Program-made: the position numbers and the translations under genes
Notes under the pieces: model-generated
What the model saw: only the letters and a program-made list of their open reading frames with translations
What the model was told of the DNA's origin: nothing
Database searches by the model: none
From: Clostridium sp. AM34-11AC
GTDB taxonomy: Bacteria; Bacillota; Clostridia; Lachnospirales; Lachnospiraceae
Assembly (NCBI RefSeq): GCF_003435375.1
Contig: NZ_QWGL01000006.1
Coordinates: 63,289 to 127,288, forward strand
Reading direction: 5' to 3'
Length of the DNA stretch: 64,000 bases
Part shown: positions 34,597 to 44,052 of the stretch, one piece after another
Position numbering within the stretch: position 1 is the first letter of the stretch
Layout of the letters: each line of letters opens with the position of its first letter

Positions 34597-36261
34597 CTAC
34601 ATCAGATGCAGTTTTCTGAACACTCTCAGGAGCTTCGTTCCGCCCGGCATCGTCTTTAACTCTGCCGCGGACAATGCCCCAAGCTTAATAAGCAGCACGC
34701 CATAAACAACTACTGCGATCATCATCGCAAACAACGTAGAAATCGCGTTGCTCTTCACCGCGAGATGCGCGAGCTGGTAGGAACCGAAGGTGAAGATTCC
34801 CATCACCGCGGAGGCGATCACCGGAATGATCACCGTTTTCTTCATCTCCTGCCGGTAGCCGAGAAGCTTCCGGATTGATCTCGCGTTCATCAAGACCATG
34901 AAGAGCGCGAACAGGATATTCGAGAATACCATGCTGTAGATTCCCATGTGGAATCCGAGAGCCATGATCTCCAGGGCGATCAGGTGAAGCACCAGGGAGA
35001 TCACCGCGTGGAAGATCGGAAGGCGCATTTTATCGATGCCCTGAAGGATCGCGTTTGTGACCGTGGACACGGAGTAGAATACCACCGCAAGGGAACCGTA
35101 AATCGTCATCCGGATCGCCAGGGAATTATCCCCGGAGAACAAAAGGTTGTTTACCGGTCCCGCAAGCACCGTGAGTCCCACCGTAGACGGGATCGCAACG
35201 ATACAGGAGAACCGGATCGCGGATGCCACGCGCTCTCTCACAAGTTTCTTATCTCCCATAGCCACCGCCCTTGATACGGACGGGATCAGAGAGGAAGAAA
35301 GGGCATTTGAGATCGCCATCGGCACGTTGATCAGCAGATGGTATTTTCCTGTATACACACCCCAAATGGAGGCAAACTCATCCCCCTGTCCGAGAGTCTT
35401 AAAATTGTACGCGAGGATCCCGTTGTCCAGCACACTGTTTAAGTTGTAGATCGCGGAGCTCAAGATGACCGGGACTACCGTGAAGAACAGGACTCTTGTG
35501 ATGTCCCCATAGCTCTCCAGAACCTCCGTCTGGTCTCTTCTGATCCGGCGCTTTCTCATCTTCGCGCAGGCTGCAAATAAAAACAGCAGAAAGATCAATG
35601 CGGTAAATGCGCCCGCACCTGTACCGATGGTACCGCCTGCAGCGCCCCAGGCGTTGGAATATCCGTCTCCCGTCTGATTCTTTAACACTTCTGTCTTTAA
35701 CGCCTCGTTAAAGAGGAAGCTTCCCGCCGCAACGCTGACGATGGCGTTTACGATCTGCTCAAAGACCTGGGAAAAGGCGGTGGGCACCATAGTGCCCTGT
35801 CCCTGGAAATATCCGCGGAACACGCCGAGATAGGCCATGATCCATACCGTCGGGGCTAATGTCCTTAGCGCGAATGCCGCATAGGGCATAAAAAATACGT
35901 CTTTCGCGAAGAAATCAGCACCGAACCAGATCACCGCAGCCGCAAAGGCACCCACGATGGTGGCATAACAGAGCGCCGCGCGTAAGATTCTCGCTGCGTT
36001 CCGGTACTGCTTTCCCGCAAGTCTCGCGGAAACCATTTTCGACACAGCGAGCGGCAGGCTGTAGGATGAGAGAAGCAGTGCAATATTGTATACATTAAAT
36101 GCTGTTCCGTAATATCCCATTCCTTCATCGCCGATGATGTTGATCATCGGAATACGGTAAGCGATTCCGATGATCCTCACGACGATGGATGCCACTGCAA
36201 GGATACTTCCCTGGACGACGAAATTGGATTCCTTCCTCTTTTTCTGTCTGTTACTTTCCAT
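34597..36261 (-). CDS. Polysaccharide/lipid flippase of the MOP superfamily (SpoVB-like)
   Basis: 554 residues with about 14 transmembrane segments. The N-terminus FVVQGSILAVASIVVRIIG, then YRIPMINIIGDEGMGYYGTA, is typical of SpoVB/MurJ-like flippases of Clostridia. SpoVB is needed for spore cortex synthesis; a vegetative lipid II or polysaccharide flippase is the alternative. Its start overlaps the DUF3048 gene by 11 bp and lacks a good RBS, suggesting coupling. Confidence 0.85.
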   Translation of the reverse strand: MESNRQKKRKESNFVVQGSILAVASIVVRIIGIAYRIPMINIIGDEGMGYYGTAFNVYNIALLLSSYSLPLAVSKMVSARLAGKQYRNAARILRAALCYATIVGAFAAAVIWFGADFFAKDVFFMPYAAFALRTLAPTVWIMAYLGVFRGYFQGQGTMVPTAFSQVFEQIVNAIVSVAAGSFLFNEALKTEVLKNQTGDGYSNAWGAAGGTIGTGAGAFTALIFLLFLFAACAKMRKRRIRRDQTEVLESYGDITRVLFFTVVPVILSSAIYNLNSVLDNGILAYNFKTLGQGDEFASIWGVYTGKYHLLINVPMAISNALSSSLIPSVSRAVAMGDKKLVRERVASAIRFSCIVAIPSTVGLTVLAGPVNNLLFSGDNSLAIRMTIYGSLAVVFYSVSTVTNAILQGIDKMRLPIFHAVISLVLHLIALEIMALGFHMGIYSMVFSNILFALFMVLMNARSIRKLLGYRQEMKKTVIIPVIASAVMGIFTFGSYQLAHLAVKSNAISTLFAMMIAVVVYGVLLIKLGALSAAELKTMPGGTKLLRVFRKLHLM

Positions 36262-37381
36262 AAATCTCAGCTTTACTGTACCTGTCCGCCCCTACAATGC
36301 AGATCCAGGTCTTTCCTTTGTTAAGCATAACTTCCTTTCCTTCAGAGTCATAGTAGCGGGTCGGTCCGAAGTCCCCGTCCTTCTTCCAGGACACAGGAAC
36401 GCACTTTCCGCCTGTAAACACATAACCCGCACCGCCCTTGTGAACGTTGATATTGAGGTAATCGGTGCTGGCGTAATGTCCCCACTCCACGTACTGGAAG
36501 ATCACGTTCCTGACAGCGATCTGGCCGCCGTCTCCGTTGTGCTTTCCGCCGTACTGGAACCGGTAATATTTTCCGTCTCCCTCATTGTACTCAAACCACG
36601 GATTATTCATCGTGTAGGACGGGTAGAACTTGTACGCGTCCTTCGCGTCGGATTCCGCCGGGACATACGCATTCTTCGAGAACTGGAAATGTCCCGTGTA
36701 GGTATCGCTGTAGGAAGTGCGGTAGCCCAGCTGGCCGATGGTCTTATTTAATTTCGCGCCGCTTGTATAGGCATTATGCGGCGCCTTCTTGTCCTTTGTG
36801 CGGTAGAACGCGTTTCCGCCTGTGCCATCGACACCGTTGATGTTGTCCACACTTTTCAGATACGGAACTGCGAAGGTGCTCTGTCCGTAGTGGGCATAGA
36901 TCGCATCGTACTCTCTTGCGAAATATGTATAATAGGTACGGCAGCTTCTGACGGAACCGATCCGCTCGATATCATCATAGTCCTCGAAGATCGCCATGTA
37001 GCGGTTCATATCGCCCTCCACCGGCGCCTCGTAGACAACATCTGCCCGGTTGATGCCGTACTGGGGCAGAGATGCTTTATCATTGCTCATCATGACCGCA
37101 ACAGGGCGTCTGTTAGCTTTCGCCACATCCACCATCTCACCGGTCAGGTAACTCTGGATCTTTCCGTCGACCTCTTTGCGCTCTTCCGGGCCTTCCGGCT
37201 CCGTCTCCGCCTCCGTCGTCGGTTCTGTCTCAAGAACGATGGTCTTCGTCTCTTCCGGCATCACTGTAGGCGCCTCCGTTGTCACAGCTGCTTCTTCAGC
37301 CTTCTTTCCGCACCCGGAAAGAGCTGCCGCAGCCATCATGATTCCAATACCAATAATAAATGCTCTGCCCCGTCTTCTCAT
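36251..37381 (-). CDS. DUF3048 domain lipoprotein (YerB-like)
   Basis: 376 residues. The signal peptide ends LSGCGKK (lipobox, C24), followed by a Glu/Thr-rich linker to about residue 65. The DUF3048 region has RPVAVMMSNDKASLPQYGIN, RIGSVRSCRTYY and YDAIYAHYGQS. B. subtilis YerB belongs to the family; function is poorly known, probably extracellular. GGAGGGG lies nine bases before the ATG, which overlaps the ybeY stop (ATGA). Confidence 0.9.
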   Translation of the reverse strand: MRRRGRAFIIGIGIMMAAAALSGCGKKAEEAAVTTEAPTVMPEETKTIVLETEPTTEAETEPEGPEERKEVDGKIQSYLTGEMVDVAKANRRPVAVMMSNDKASLPQYGINRADVVYEAPVEGDMNRYMAIFEDYDDIERIGSVRSCRTYYTYFAREYDAIYAHYGQSTFAVPYLKSVDNINGVDGTGGNAFYRTKDKKAPHNAYTSGAKLNKTIGQLGYRTSYSDTYTGHFQFSKNAYVPAESDAKDAYKFYPSYTMNNPWFEYNEGDGKYYRFQYGGKHNGDGGQIAVRNVIFQYVEWGHYASTDYLNINVHKGGAGYVFTGGKCVPVSWKKDGDFGPTRYYDSEGKEVMLNKGKTWICIVGADRYSKAEIYGK

Positions 37382-37875
37382 CTCCTGTAACCCCTCCGTT
37401 CCAGAATTTCTCTCTGCATGTCCTCCATCTGGATCCGCTCATCATCCTCCATATGGTCGTAGCCGGATAAATGAAGCATGCTGTGCGCAACTAAGAATGC
37501 CAGCTCTCTCGTCTGGGAGTGGCCGTACTTCTCTGCCTGCTCTTTCACCTTGTCCACGGAAATTACGATATCCCCCATAAGTAACTCCCCTGTGTCAGGG
37601 TCAAAGTATTCCTCCGGTGTTTCTTCAAGATGGGAAAAGTCACCCGGTGTCTCAAAATCGCACATCGGGAACGACAGAACGTCTGTCGGGTTGTCGATCC
37701 CGCGCATATCAAGATTGATCTGGTGAATCCCGGCATTATCCGTAAGGAGGACATTCACCTCCGCGTCATACGGGCATTCTACATAATCCAGGGATTCCTC
37801 GATCACGTTTTTAATGATCTCTTCGTACGGAAGATCCAGTTTTTCCTCCGCTTCGTACTCCACTGTCACTGTCAT
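37378..37875 (-). CDS. ybeY: Endoribonuclease YbeY (16S rRNA maturation)
   Basis: 165 residues. The zinc-binding motif HSMLHLSGYDH lies near residue 125, preceded by DVLSFPM. YbeY processes the 16S 3' end and supports 70S quality control. Its start overlaps the phoH stop by 4 bp (ATGA). The yqfC-yqfD-phoH-ybeY order is conserved in Firmicutes. Confidence 0.96.
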   Translation of the reverse strand: MTVTVEYEAEEKLDLPYEEIIKNVIEESLDYVECPYDAEVNVLLTDNAGIHQINLDMRGIDNPTDVLSFPMCDFETPGDFSHLEETPEEYFDPDTGELLMGDIVISVDKVKEQAEKYGHSQTRELAFLVAHSMLHLSGYDHMEDDERIQMEDMQREILERRGYRR

Positions 37876-38894
37876 CTCTGTTCCCGTCCTTCCCGGCCGC
37901 TTTTTCCATGTTCCGTGTAAGATCTTCTCTCCGGTTTCTCACGGCCTTCATATTCATCATATGCCTTTACGATCTTCTGGACAAGCGGATGTCTTACCAC
38001 GTCCTCGTTGGAGAACCGGCAGATTCCGATATCGTCGATATTCTTCAGTACCTTAAGCGCCACGTCGAGGCCGGATACCTGGCCTGCAGGCAGATCCTTC
38101 TGGGACTGGTCGCCGGTGATGATGACCTTGGAACCGAAACCGATCCTTGTAAGGAACATCTTCATCTGTGCCTGGGTCGTATTCTGGGCCTCATCCAGGA
38201 TAATAAAGGCGTTATCTAAGGTACGTCCGCGCATGTAGGCGAGAGGCGCCACCTCGATCAGGCCTTTCTCTGAATTGTGAAGATAGCTGTCCGCGCCCAT
38301 GATCTGGTAGAGGGCGTCGTAAAGTGGGCGCAGGTACGGATCGATCTTGCTCTGAAGGTCGCCCGGAAGGAAGCCTAATTTCTCTCCCGCCTCGATGGCC
38401 GGACGTGTCAGGATGATCCTGCCCACCTCTCCATTCTTAAAGGCCTGGATTGCCATGGACATGCCAAGATACGTTTTTCCGGTTCCCGCAGGTCCCACGC
38501 CGAACACGATCATCTTTTTCCGGATCAGATCGATATACTGCTTCTGTCCAAGAGTCTTCGGTTTTACCGGTTTTCCATTTATGGTGTGACAGATGATATC
38601 GCGGTCCAGGGAAAGCATTTCCGTGTCCTTATCCTCAAAGGAAAGAGCCAGGGCGTAATCCACATTCTGCTCCCCGATCTCTTCGCCCCGCTTCGAGAGT
38701 TCCAGAAGCGTTGAAAATACGCTCTTCGCGCGCTTTACCGCATGATCTGGTCCGATGACCTTGATCTCCCCGTCCCGCGCCACCATGGATACGTGAAGCG
38801 TCCGCTCGATTTTTTTCAGATAACTGTCAAACTGTCCGCAGACCTTCCGCTCATGTTCTGCCGGAATGTCTATGATTGTCTCAATGATGCTCAT
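37872..38894 (-). CDS. phoH: PhoH family ATPase
   Basis: 340 residues. The Walker A block FGVGPAGTGKTYLGMSMA is near residue 130, Walker B is FIILDEAQNT, and TGDQSQKDLP is a conserved sensor segment. The N-terminal KH-like region precedes it. A cytoplasmic ATPase often linked to ybeY and RNA metabolism. Overlaps yqfD by 14 bp. Confidence 0.95.
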   Translation of the reverse strand: MSIIETIIDIPAEHERKVCGQFDSYLKKIERTLHVSMVARDGEIKVIGPDHAVKRAKSVFSTLLELSKRGEEIGEQNVDYALALSFEDKDTEMLSLDRDIICHTINGKPVKPKTLGQKQYIDLIRKKMIVFGVGPAGTGKTYLGMSMAIQAFKNGEVGRIILTRPAIEAGEKLGFLPGDLQSKIDPYLRPLYDALYQIMGADSYLHNSEKGLIEVAPLAYMRGRTLDNAFIILDEAQNTTQAQMKMFLTRIGFGSKVIITGDQSQKDLPAGQVSGLDVALKVLKNIDDIGICRFSNEDVVRHPLVQKIVKAYDEYEGREKPERRSYTEHGKSGREGREQR

Positions 38895-40206
38895 CTACTG
38901 TCTGAATCTCCTCCTGATCTTCCGGCATGGGGGATTCTTTCGCGATGTCCTCCACCACCGTCAGTGTTCCATGAATCTTCCAGTGTGATTCACTTCTCTC
39001 TATTTTAACATCACTACCAAGGATTTGTATACCTTTTTCGGTGAGATTTTGCATATATTCGTTCAAATACCGGTCAGCAGAATCCGAAACTTCTGATTTT
39101 GTGAGGACTTTTTCGTAGGGAATATATTCCCTGGCAGCAAGGATCCCGCCGTAGACCGGAAGGTAAAAATTTTTCGAAAATCTGAGCTGGGATTCTTCCA
39201 TGAAAAGTTCCCAGCTGCTTTCTTTTTTTAGGTCCGGCATCAGGAAACAGAATTCCGTATCCAGGAATTTAAAGAACACGCCCTTGCGTTTCTTTCCTGT
39301 TCCCGCGCGGATCTCCTCCACAACCGGGATCTTCCATGTAACCGTTCTCGTTGTTTCTGCGTAGACTTCCGCATCCGCATGGACTAAGTTTGTCTTCACA
39401 AGTGTCTCGGAATCATCGTAGATCGGAAGCTTCCCCGAGACCAGGACATCCCCGGTTTTCACCTCGTCCCCGGCTTTCACCCTGACAATCCCGTTCCGGA
39501 CGATGATCTTTGTCACGGTGCCATCTGATCCTGCTGTGAGCTCACAGGGCGCATCTGATCCGGTCTCCGCCTTCAGGATCCCGTCATTTTCCCGCACATG
39601 GACTGTAAGCCTTGTGCCGGTCAGTTCTGCGGATACCCAGCCGATCTCCGGGAACGCGTTCCGGATCTGTTTTTCCAGATCCCCACAGGAAATCTCTTTT
39701 TTTCTCATCCCACACTGCACCGGAATCGTGTCCATGAAATGCAGCAGCATCTCATCCGTAAAACGATGATTTCCATCAAAGGAAATGTCCCACACATAAA
39801 AAGATGAAAGATAGATCAGCAGAAAAAAGGCTGCCAGACCTCCGGCCCAGAGACTTCTGCGGCGGCCCAGGATCAGCCAGAATGGAAAACCGTGCTTTTC
39901 CGTGATCCGCAGACGGACATCTGTTTTCCGGGCGATCGGCTTCAGACGTTTAAAGTTTCTCGGTGATATCTCGAAGCAGACAGTTTTCCCCTGTTTCTTG
40001 TCCTCTTTTTCCAATTCTTTCTTTTCAACATGGTTATCATATCGATCATGCCGATTGCCGTCATATTCCGCAGCAGGGATCTCTTTTGTCTCGATTTTTT
40101 CGATCACGATCCCTCTCTGCGCCGCGATATTAAAAAAGCGCTCCATCCCTCTCCCATCGATCCGGACTTTCACGCTTCCCTCCCACAATTTTTCAAATCT
40201 ATTCAA
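38881..40206 (-). CDS. yqfD: Sporulation protein YqfD
   Basis: 441 residues: a cytoplasmic N-terminus, one membrane segment (about 120-140), then the extracellular region with FDGNHRFTDEMLLHF and ELTGTRLTVHVRE. YqfD is in the mother-cell (sigma-E) regulon and needed for spore formation. The start is a TTG at 40206, with GGAGGTG seven bases upstream, overlapping the yqfC stop (TTTGAATAG). Confidence 0.93.
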   Translation of the reverse strand: MNRFEKLWEGSVKVRIDGRGMERFFNIAAQRGIVIEKIETKEIPAAEYDGNRHDRYDNHVEKKELEKEDKKQGKTVCFEISPRNFKRLKPIARKTDVRLRITEKHGFPFWLILGRRRSLWAGGLAAFFLLIYLSSFYVWDISFDGNHRFTDEMLLHFMDTIPVQCGMRKKEISCGDLEKQIRNAFPEIGWVSAELTGTRLTVHVRENDGILKAETGSDAPCELTAGSDGTVTKIIVRNGIVRVKAGDEVKTGDVLVSGKLPIYDDSETLVKTNLVHADAEVYAETTRTVTWKIPVVEEIRAGTGKKRKGVFFKFLDTEFCFLMPDLKKESSWELFMEESQLRFSKNFYLPVYGGILAAREYIPYEKVLTKSEVSDSADRYLNEYMQNLTEKGIQILGSDVKIERSESHWKIHGTLTVVEDIAKESPMPEDQEEIQTVDEHH

Positions 40207-40471
40207 ACCGGATCACCTCCAGGCGGCCGGATATTTTCATCTCATCTTTATCGTAATAGCAGATCTTTAACTTTTTCCCGGAGACAGAAAGAATATAGTG
40301 CCTGCACTGGATCCGGATCTCTGAATCCGTGTATACAAGAATGCTCCTGTAATTTTCAATATGTACCGCCCGTGTCCCGATGAGCGTCAAAAGCGTCTCC
40401 CCGCCCAATGCGTCCGCAAACACCCCGGCGGAGTCCGTCCGGGTAACATCATCGTTTTTCTGCCCTCTCAT
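40199..40471 (-). CDS. yqfC: Sporulation protein YqfC
   Basis: 90 residues. GETLLTLIGTRAVHIENYRS and the C-terminal KKLKICYYDKDEMKISGRLE match YqfC, the usual partner of YqfD. The RBS GGAG precedes the ATG. No promoter could be defined with confidence in the 190 bp upstream, which also holds the tctA terminator. Confidence 0.92.
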   Translation of the reverse strand: MRGQKNDDVTRTDSAGVFADALGGETLLTLIGTRAVHIENYRSILVYTDSEIRIQCRHYILSVSGKKLKICYYDKDEMKISGRLEVIRFE

Positions 40472-40596
40472 GTCTTACTCCGCCGAATTATGCCTTGCAA
40501 AATCTTATGCGCCATGTCTTTCCATTATTCTTTCCTGCCTTCTGTCAACCGGCATCCTTTCGCCATATACAGGAAATTCCTCAAAATTTTCTATTA

Positions 40597-40645
40597 CAAA
40601 AGCCGCCCCTCTCCCCGGCATAAAACCGGAGAGCAGACGCGGCTT
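40597..40645 (-). terminator. Terminator of tctCBA operon 1
   Basis: On the minus strand a long GC-rich stem starts AAGCCGC..CTCTCCGG and closes CCGGGGAGAG..GGCGGCTT, followed by TTTG. It lies 15 bp after the tctA stop. Confidence 0.8.
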
Positions 40646-40660
40646 AAAAATTCACAATTT

Positions 40661-42133
40661 TTAATTTGTTTTCTTCTTTAACTGTCCGCGGATCGCACCA
40701 AACAGTGTGAACGCGATCAGGGCAAGAAAGAACCAGCAGATCGGGGTGTTGAAGAATACGACCGGGTTACCACTGGACTTTAACAGTGCGGTACGGAAGT
40801 TCTTCTCAGCCATCGGTCCTAAGATCAGGCCGAGGATCGCCGGGCTTGTCGGGATCTTCACTTTACCCATAAGCCAGCCGATCACGCCTGCAATTAACAT
40901 CGTTCCTACATCGTAGAAGTTGCTTCTCATCGCGTAGCTTCCTACGACGCAGAGGATGAAAATGACCGGTGTAAGGATCGTCTTCGGAACGCTTAATACC
41001 TTTGTGAAAAGGCGGATGCAGGAGAATCCGAGGAGTACCATGATGGTGTTTGCCACAAACATTCCAAGGAAGATCGTGTAAACGAGGACCTTGTTTGTCT
41101 TAAAGAGCATCGGTCCCGGGGTAAGACCCTGGATCGTCAACGCACCGATCATGATGGCTGCTACGGCATCACCCGGAACACCGAGTGTCAGCATCGGGAT
41201 CATGGCACCACCGGTTACACCGTTGTTACCACCCTCAGAAGCAGCTACTGCCTCCGGGCTTCCTTTACCGAACTGTTCCGGATGTTTGGACATGCCGCGG
41301 GCAGTGTTGTATCCAACGAAGGATCCGATATCGGCACCGGCACCAGGGATGATACCGATCATGGTTCCGATGAGGCCCGTAACCGGAGCAACACGAAGGA
41401 TCGTCTTCACATCCTCCTTTGTCGGAAGAAGTCTTGTTACGCTCGCATCGATCTCATCCGTGCTGTAGATATCCTCAATGGTCTCGAAAGCCTGGCTCAT
41501 CGCGAACAGACCGATCATAACCGGAATGTACTGGATACCGGAGAGAAGGTTTGCGTTGTCTGTGAAACGGATGTAGCTTGTTACGCTGTCGATACCGACA
41601 GTAGCTGTTAAGATTCCTAAGAATCCGCAGATCAAGCCCTTTGCCATGTTCTCGCCGGAGATGTTGGCAATGATACAGAGTCCGAATACCGCGAGTAAGA
41701 AGAACTCAGCAGAGCTGAACTTTAATGCAAGCTTCGCAAGCTGCGGGCTGATGAGCCATAAGCAGAGAACGCTGACAACACCGCCCACATAACTGGAAAG
41801 TGTTGCGATACCGAGTGCACGTCCTGCCTCACCGCGCTTGGAGAACTGATATCCATCAATAGCGGTTGCAGCAGAGGCCGGTGTACCCGGTGTATGTAAA
41901 AGGATCGCGGAAATAGATCCGCCATAGATTGCTCCCACGTAAATTCCAAGTAACATGAGGATACCTGCTGTGGCATCCATACCGAATGTAAGCGGCAGAA
42001 GAAGGGCTACACCCATAGTTGCGGTAAGTCCCGGCAGTGCTCCGATACAGATTCCGGCTGCTACACCTGCGATCATGTAGAACAGTACCATGGGGCTGAA
42101 CGCGCTCTGAAATACTTCTAAAAAGAAACTCAT
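40661..42133 (-). CDS. tctA: Tripartite tricarboxylate transporter, large permease TctA (operon 1)
   Basis: 490 residues with 11-12 transmembrane segments. The family signature GALPGLTATMGVALLLPLTFG is at residues 31-51 and a second, PGAGADIGSF, in the middle. It is the main membrane subunit of a secondary carboxylate importer using an extracellular TctC receptor. The ATG at 42133 follows AAGGGG; a longer start at 42184 was rejected. The protein differs from the copy at 44053 at about 15 of 490 positions. Substrate is not deducible from sequence; see dgoK and the aldolase. Confidence 0.95.
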   Translation of the reverse strand: MSFFLEVFQSAFSPMVLFYMIAGVAAGICIGALPGLTATMGVALLLPLTFGMDATAGILMLLGIYVGAIYGGSISAILLHTPGTPASAATAIDGYQFSKRGEAGRALGIATLSSYVGGVVSVLCLWLISPQLAKLALKFSSAEFFLLAVFGLCIIANISGENMAKGLICGFLGILTATVGIDSVTSYIRFTDNANLLSGIQYIPVMIGLFAMSQAFETIEDIYSTDEIDASVTRLLPTKEDVKTILRVAPVTGLIGTMIGIIPGAGADIGSFVGYNTARGMSKHPEQFGKGSPEAVAASEGGNNGVTGGAMIPMLTLGVPGDAVAAIMIGALTIQGLTPGPMLFKTNKVLVYTIFLGMFVANTIMVLLGFSCIRLFTKVLSVPKTILTPVIFILCVVGSYAMRSNFYDVGTMLIAGVIGWLMGKVKIPTSPAILGLILGPMAEKNFRTALLKSSGNPVVFFNTPICWFFLALIAFTLFGAIRGQLKKKTN

Positions 42134-42149
42134 TCTGCTACCCCTTTCT

Positions 42150-42614
42150 TTAAATGCTGAACATACCGAAGTCGATCGGCACATTCAGGAAGTTCTTGAA
42201 AATAAAGTAAATTGCCAGGACCACGATCACGGAGATCAGTGCGTTTTTCCAGAAAGCGCCTTTATGAAACCACTGGCAGAACGCGAACAGCATGATCACT
42301 GACGGAATGATAAATCCAAGTGTAGATAATACCAGCATGTATACAAGCAGGATCGCCATGGAAATGTATACACGTTTTGTACCCGGTGTCCACATCGGAA
42401 GCTCCGGGAACTGGTCTTTCTTCATCATCAAGGTAACGACGATAAGGCCTACGGAGCAGATCAGAAGAAGGGCTGCGATGATCCCCGGCCAGAGTCCCGG
42501 ACCCGGAACGCCTGTACCGTAAGCTTCTGCTCTCGGGTAGCCAAGACAGGTAACGATCACATAAACAGCTAAAGCTGCGCAGATCAGACCTGCGATAATA
42601 TTTCCTTTTCTCAT
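42150..42614 (-). CDS. tctB: Tripartite tricarboxylate transporter, small permease TctB (operon 1)
   Basis: 154 residues with four predicted transmembrane segments and the TctB pattern (GLICAALAVYVIVTC; GPGLWPGIIAALLLICSVGL). The ATG at 42614 follows GGAG. It lies 16 bp before tctA. It is the small membrane subunit that pairs with TctA. Confidence 0.93.
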   Translation of the reverse strand: MRKGNIIAGLICAALAVYVIVTCLGYPRAEAYGTGVPGPGLWPGIIAALLLICSVGLIVVTLMMKKDQFPELPMWTPGTKRVYISMAILLVYMLVLSTLGFIIPSVIMLFAFCQWFHKGAFWKNALISVIVVLAIYFIFKNFLNVPIDFGMFSI

Positions 42615-42680
42615 ATTGAAACTCCATTCTAAAACAACTGTCTCGCAGAGGTCTCCCTGGGGAAAGCCCTCACAGACAAA

Positions 42681-42709
42681 ACCGGGGAGTGGGTTTCCCA
42701 CTCCCCGGT
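42681..42709 (-). other. Perfect 13-bp hairpin between tctC and tctB (operon 1)
   Basis: ACCGGGGAGTGGG and its complement are separated by three bases, and on the minus strand TTTGT follows. Placed right after tctC, it may partly terminate transcription or protect the tctC mRNA, giving more receptor than permease. Confidence 0.75.
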
Positions 42710-42722
42710 GAGCCGGTTTACA

Positions 42723-43790
42723 TTACTGTACTTTCAGACCAAGATCTGTAACCAGAGCTGTGTATGTCTCAAGGTCAGATTTGATACGCTCCTCGAATGT
42801 AGCGCCGTCAAGAACGTCGATCACGTTGTTGGACTTGTTCATGAAGTCAACGAACGCGTCAGACTGTGCTGCCTGAGAGAAGATCTCATAGAGCTGGTCA
42901 ACAACCTCATCCGGAGTATCCTTCGGAACACCAAGACCTCTCCATGTACCAAGAACTACATTGTAACCAGCTTCCTGGCATGTCGGAACGTCCGGAATGG
43001 AATCAAGACGTTTGTCGTTCATAACTGCAAGAACCTTTAAGTCGCCGGACTCAACGTAGTTAGCAACCTCAGCGTAGGAAACTGCTACTGCGTCGATGTG
43101 CTCACCAAGAAGGTCTGTGATCGCACCTGCTGCTCCATCGTAAGCAACGTGTTTGAACTGAGCGCCTGTCTCTTTTGCAAGACCTGCTGCTGCAAGGTGC
43201 CAGATCGCGCCGTTACCGGAGTTACCCATGGAAACCTCGTTCTCTTTTGCGTAGTTGATGAAGTCTTCGATCGTGTTGAAACGATCATCCTTCGCGTTTA
43301 CTGTGATAGCTGCGCATGCGCTGTTTACCATCATGATCGGTTTAAACATGGAATATGTAAGACCAGCGTTTGTTCCCATAGCCTCAAGAGTTGCAAGCTC
43401 TACTGTGATCATGGTAACGGTTGTGCCATCAGCCTTAGCGTTTGCGCCAGCAAGCATACCGGTTGCTCCGCCGCCGCCGGAACGGTTCTCTACGGAGATG
43501 TTTTTGAAGGAACCCTTCGCTGCGTCTGCTAAAGCACGCATAACTGTATCGGTACCGCCGCCTGCATCGTAAGGAACGATACATGTAACTGTTTTATCCT
43601 TCCATGCGGATGTGTCAACGCCAGAAGCTGCTGCCTCTGTAGCTGCTCCCTCAGCTGCTGCAGTTGTCTCTGTTTTTGCTGCCTCTGTAGCTGCTGCAGT
43701 TGTCTCTGTTTTGCTGGAGCTGCTTCCGCAAGCTGTCAGGGAGAGAGCCATAGCTGCTGCCATTGCGAGCGATACTACTCTTTTTCTCAT
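42723..43790 (-). CDS. tctC: Tripartite tricarboxylate transporter substrate-binding lipoprotein TctC (operon 1)
   Basis: 355 residues. The signal peptide ends LTACG (lipobox, C21). A Thr/Ala/Glu-rich linker (about 22-65), encoded by near-repeated DNA units, leads to the BUG receptor fold: IVPYDAGGGTDTVMRALAD, NRSGGGGATGMLAGANA and GNSGNGAIWHLAA. It binds the carboxylate outside the cell and delivers it to TctAB. RBS AAAGGAG; strong promoter at 43868-43896. Confidence 0.94.
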   Translation of the reverse strand: MRKRVVSLAMAAAMALSLTACGSSSSKTETTAAATEAAKTETTAAAEGAATEAAASGVDTSAWKDKTVTCIVPYDAGGGTDTVMRALADAAKGSFKNISVENRSGGGGATGMLAGANAKADGTTVTMITVELATLEAMGTNAGLTYSMFKPIMMVNSACAAITVNAKDDRFNTIEDFINYAKENEVSMGNSGNGAIWHLAAAGLAKETGAQFKHVAYDGAAGAITDLLGEHIDAVAVSYAEVANYVESGDLKVLAVMNDKRLDSIPDVPTCQEAGYNVVLGTWRGLGVPKDTPDEVVDQLYEIFSQAAQSDAFVDFMNKSNNVIDVLDGATFEERIKSDLETYTALVTDLGLKVQ

Positions 43791-43867
43791 AAAACCTACT
43801 CCTTTTCTCTTTCCTAATACTTTCTTAACGATTTTTTAGGTTTCTTTATGAAATTTTCACACGACAT

Positions 43868-43896
43868 ATTGTAGACGTTTGTGAACAACTTGTCAA
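43868..43896 (-). promoter_or_regulatory. Strong housekeeping promoter of tctCBA operon 1
   Basis: Consensus -35 TTGACA, 17-bp spacer, -10 TACAAT on the minus strand, 78 bases before tctC. Confidence 0.82.
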
Positions 43897-43917
43897 TGGT
43901 TTTATGGAAAGTCTTCA

Positions 43918-43932
43918 CAAAAGATACTTTTG
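43918..43932. promoter_or_regulatory. Candidate operator of operon 1
   Basis: The perfect 6-3-6 palindrome CAAAAG-ATA-CTTTTG lies 21 bp upstream of the -35 box. It may be a regulator site; no regulator gene is in the window. Confidence 0.4.
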
Positions 43933-43971
43933 ATTTCCTATGGTTTTTCATAATTTTTGTAGGTTTTTACC

Positions 43972-44021
43972 AAAAAAGACACCCTGACCGTTGGAAATTA
44001 ATTTAAAACCCGGTCAGGGTG
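43972..44021 (-). terminator. Terminator of tctCBA operon 2
   Basis: CACCCTGACCG and CGGTCAGGGTG form a perfect 11-bp stem with a 20-base loop, followed on the minus strand by TCTTTTTT. It lies 31 bp after the second tctA. Confidence 0.85.
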
Positions 44022-44052
44022 CCCTGAATTTTTATGTATTTTTTCTTAACAG

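Noticed and set aside
40472..40530. Sigma-E or sigma-K promoter before yqfC
   Set aside because: CATA-like boxes are present but the spacing is about 11 bp, too short for sigma-E, and the sigma-K pattern does not fit.
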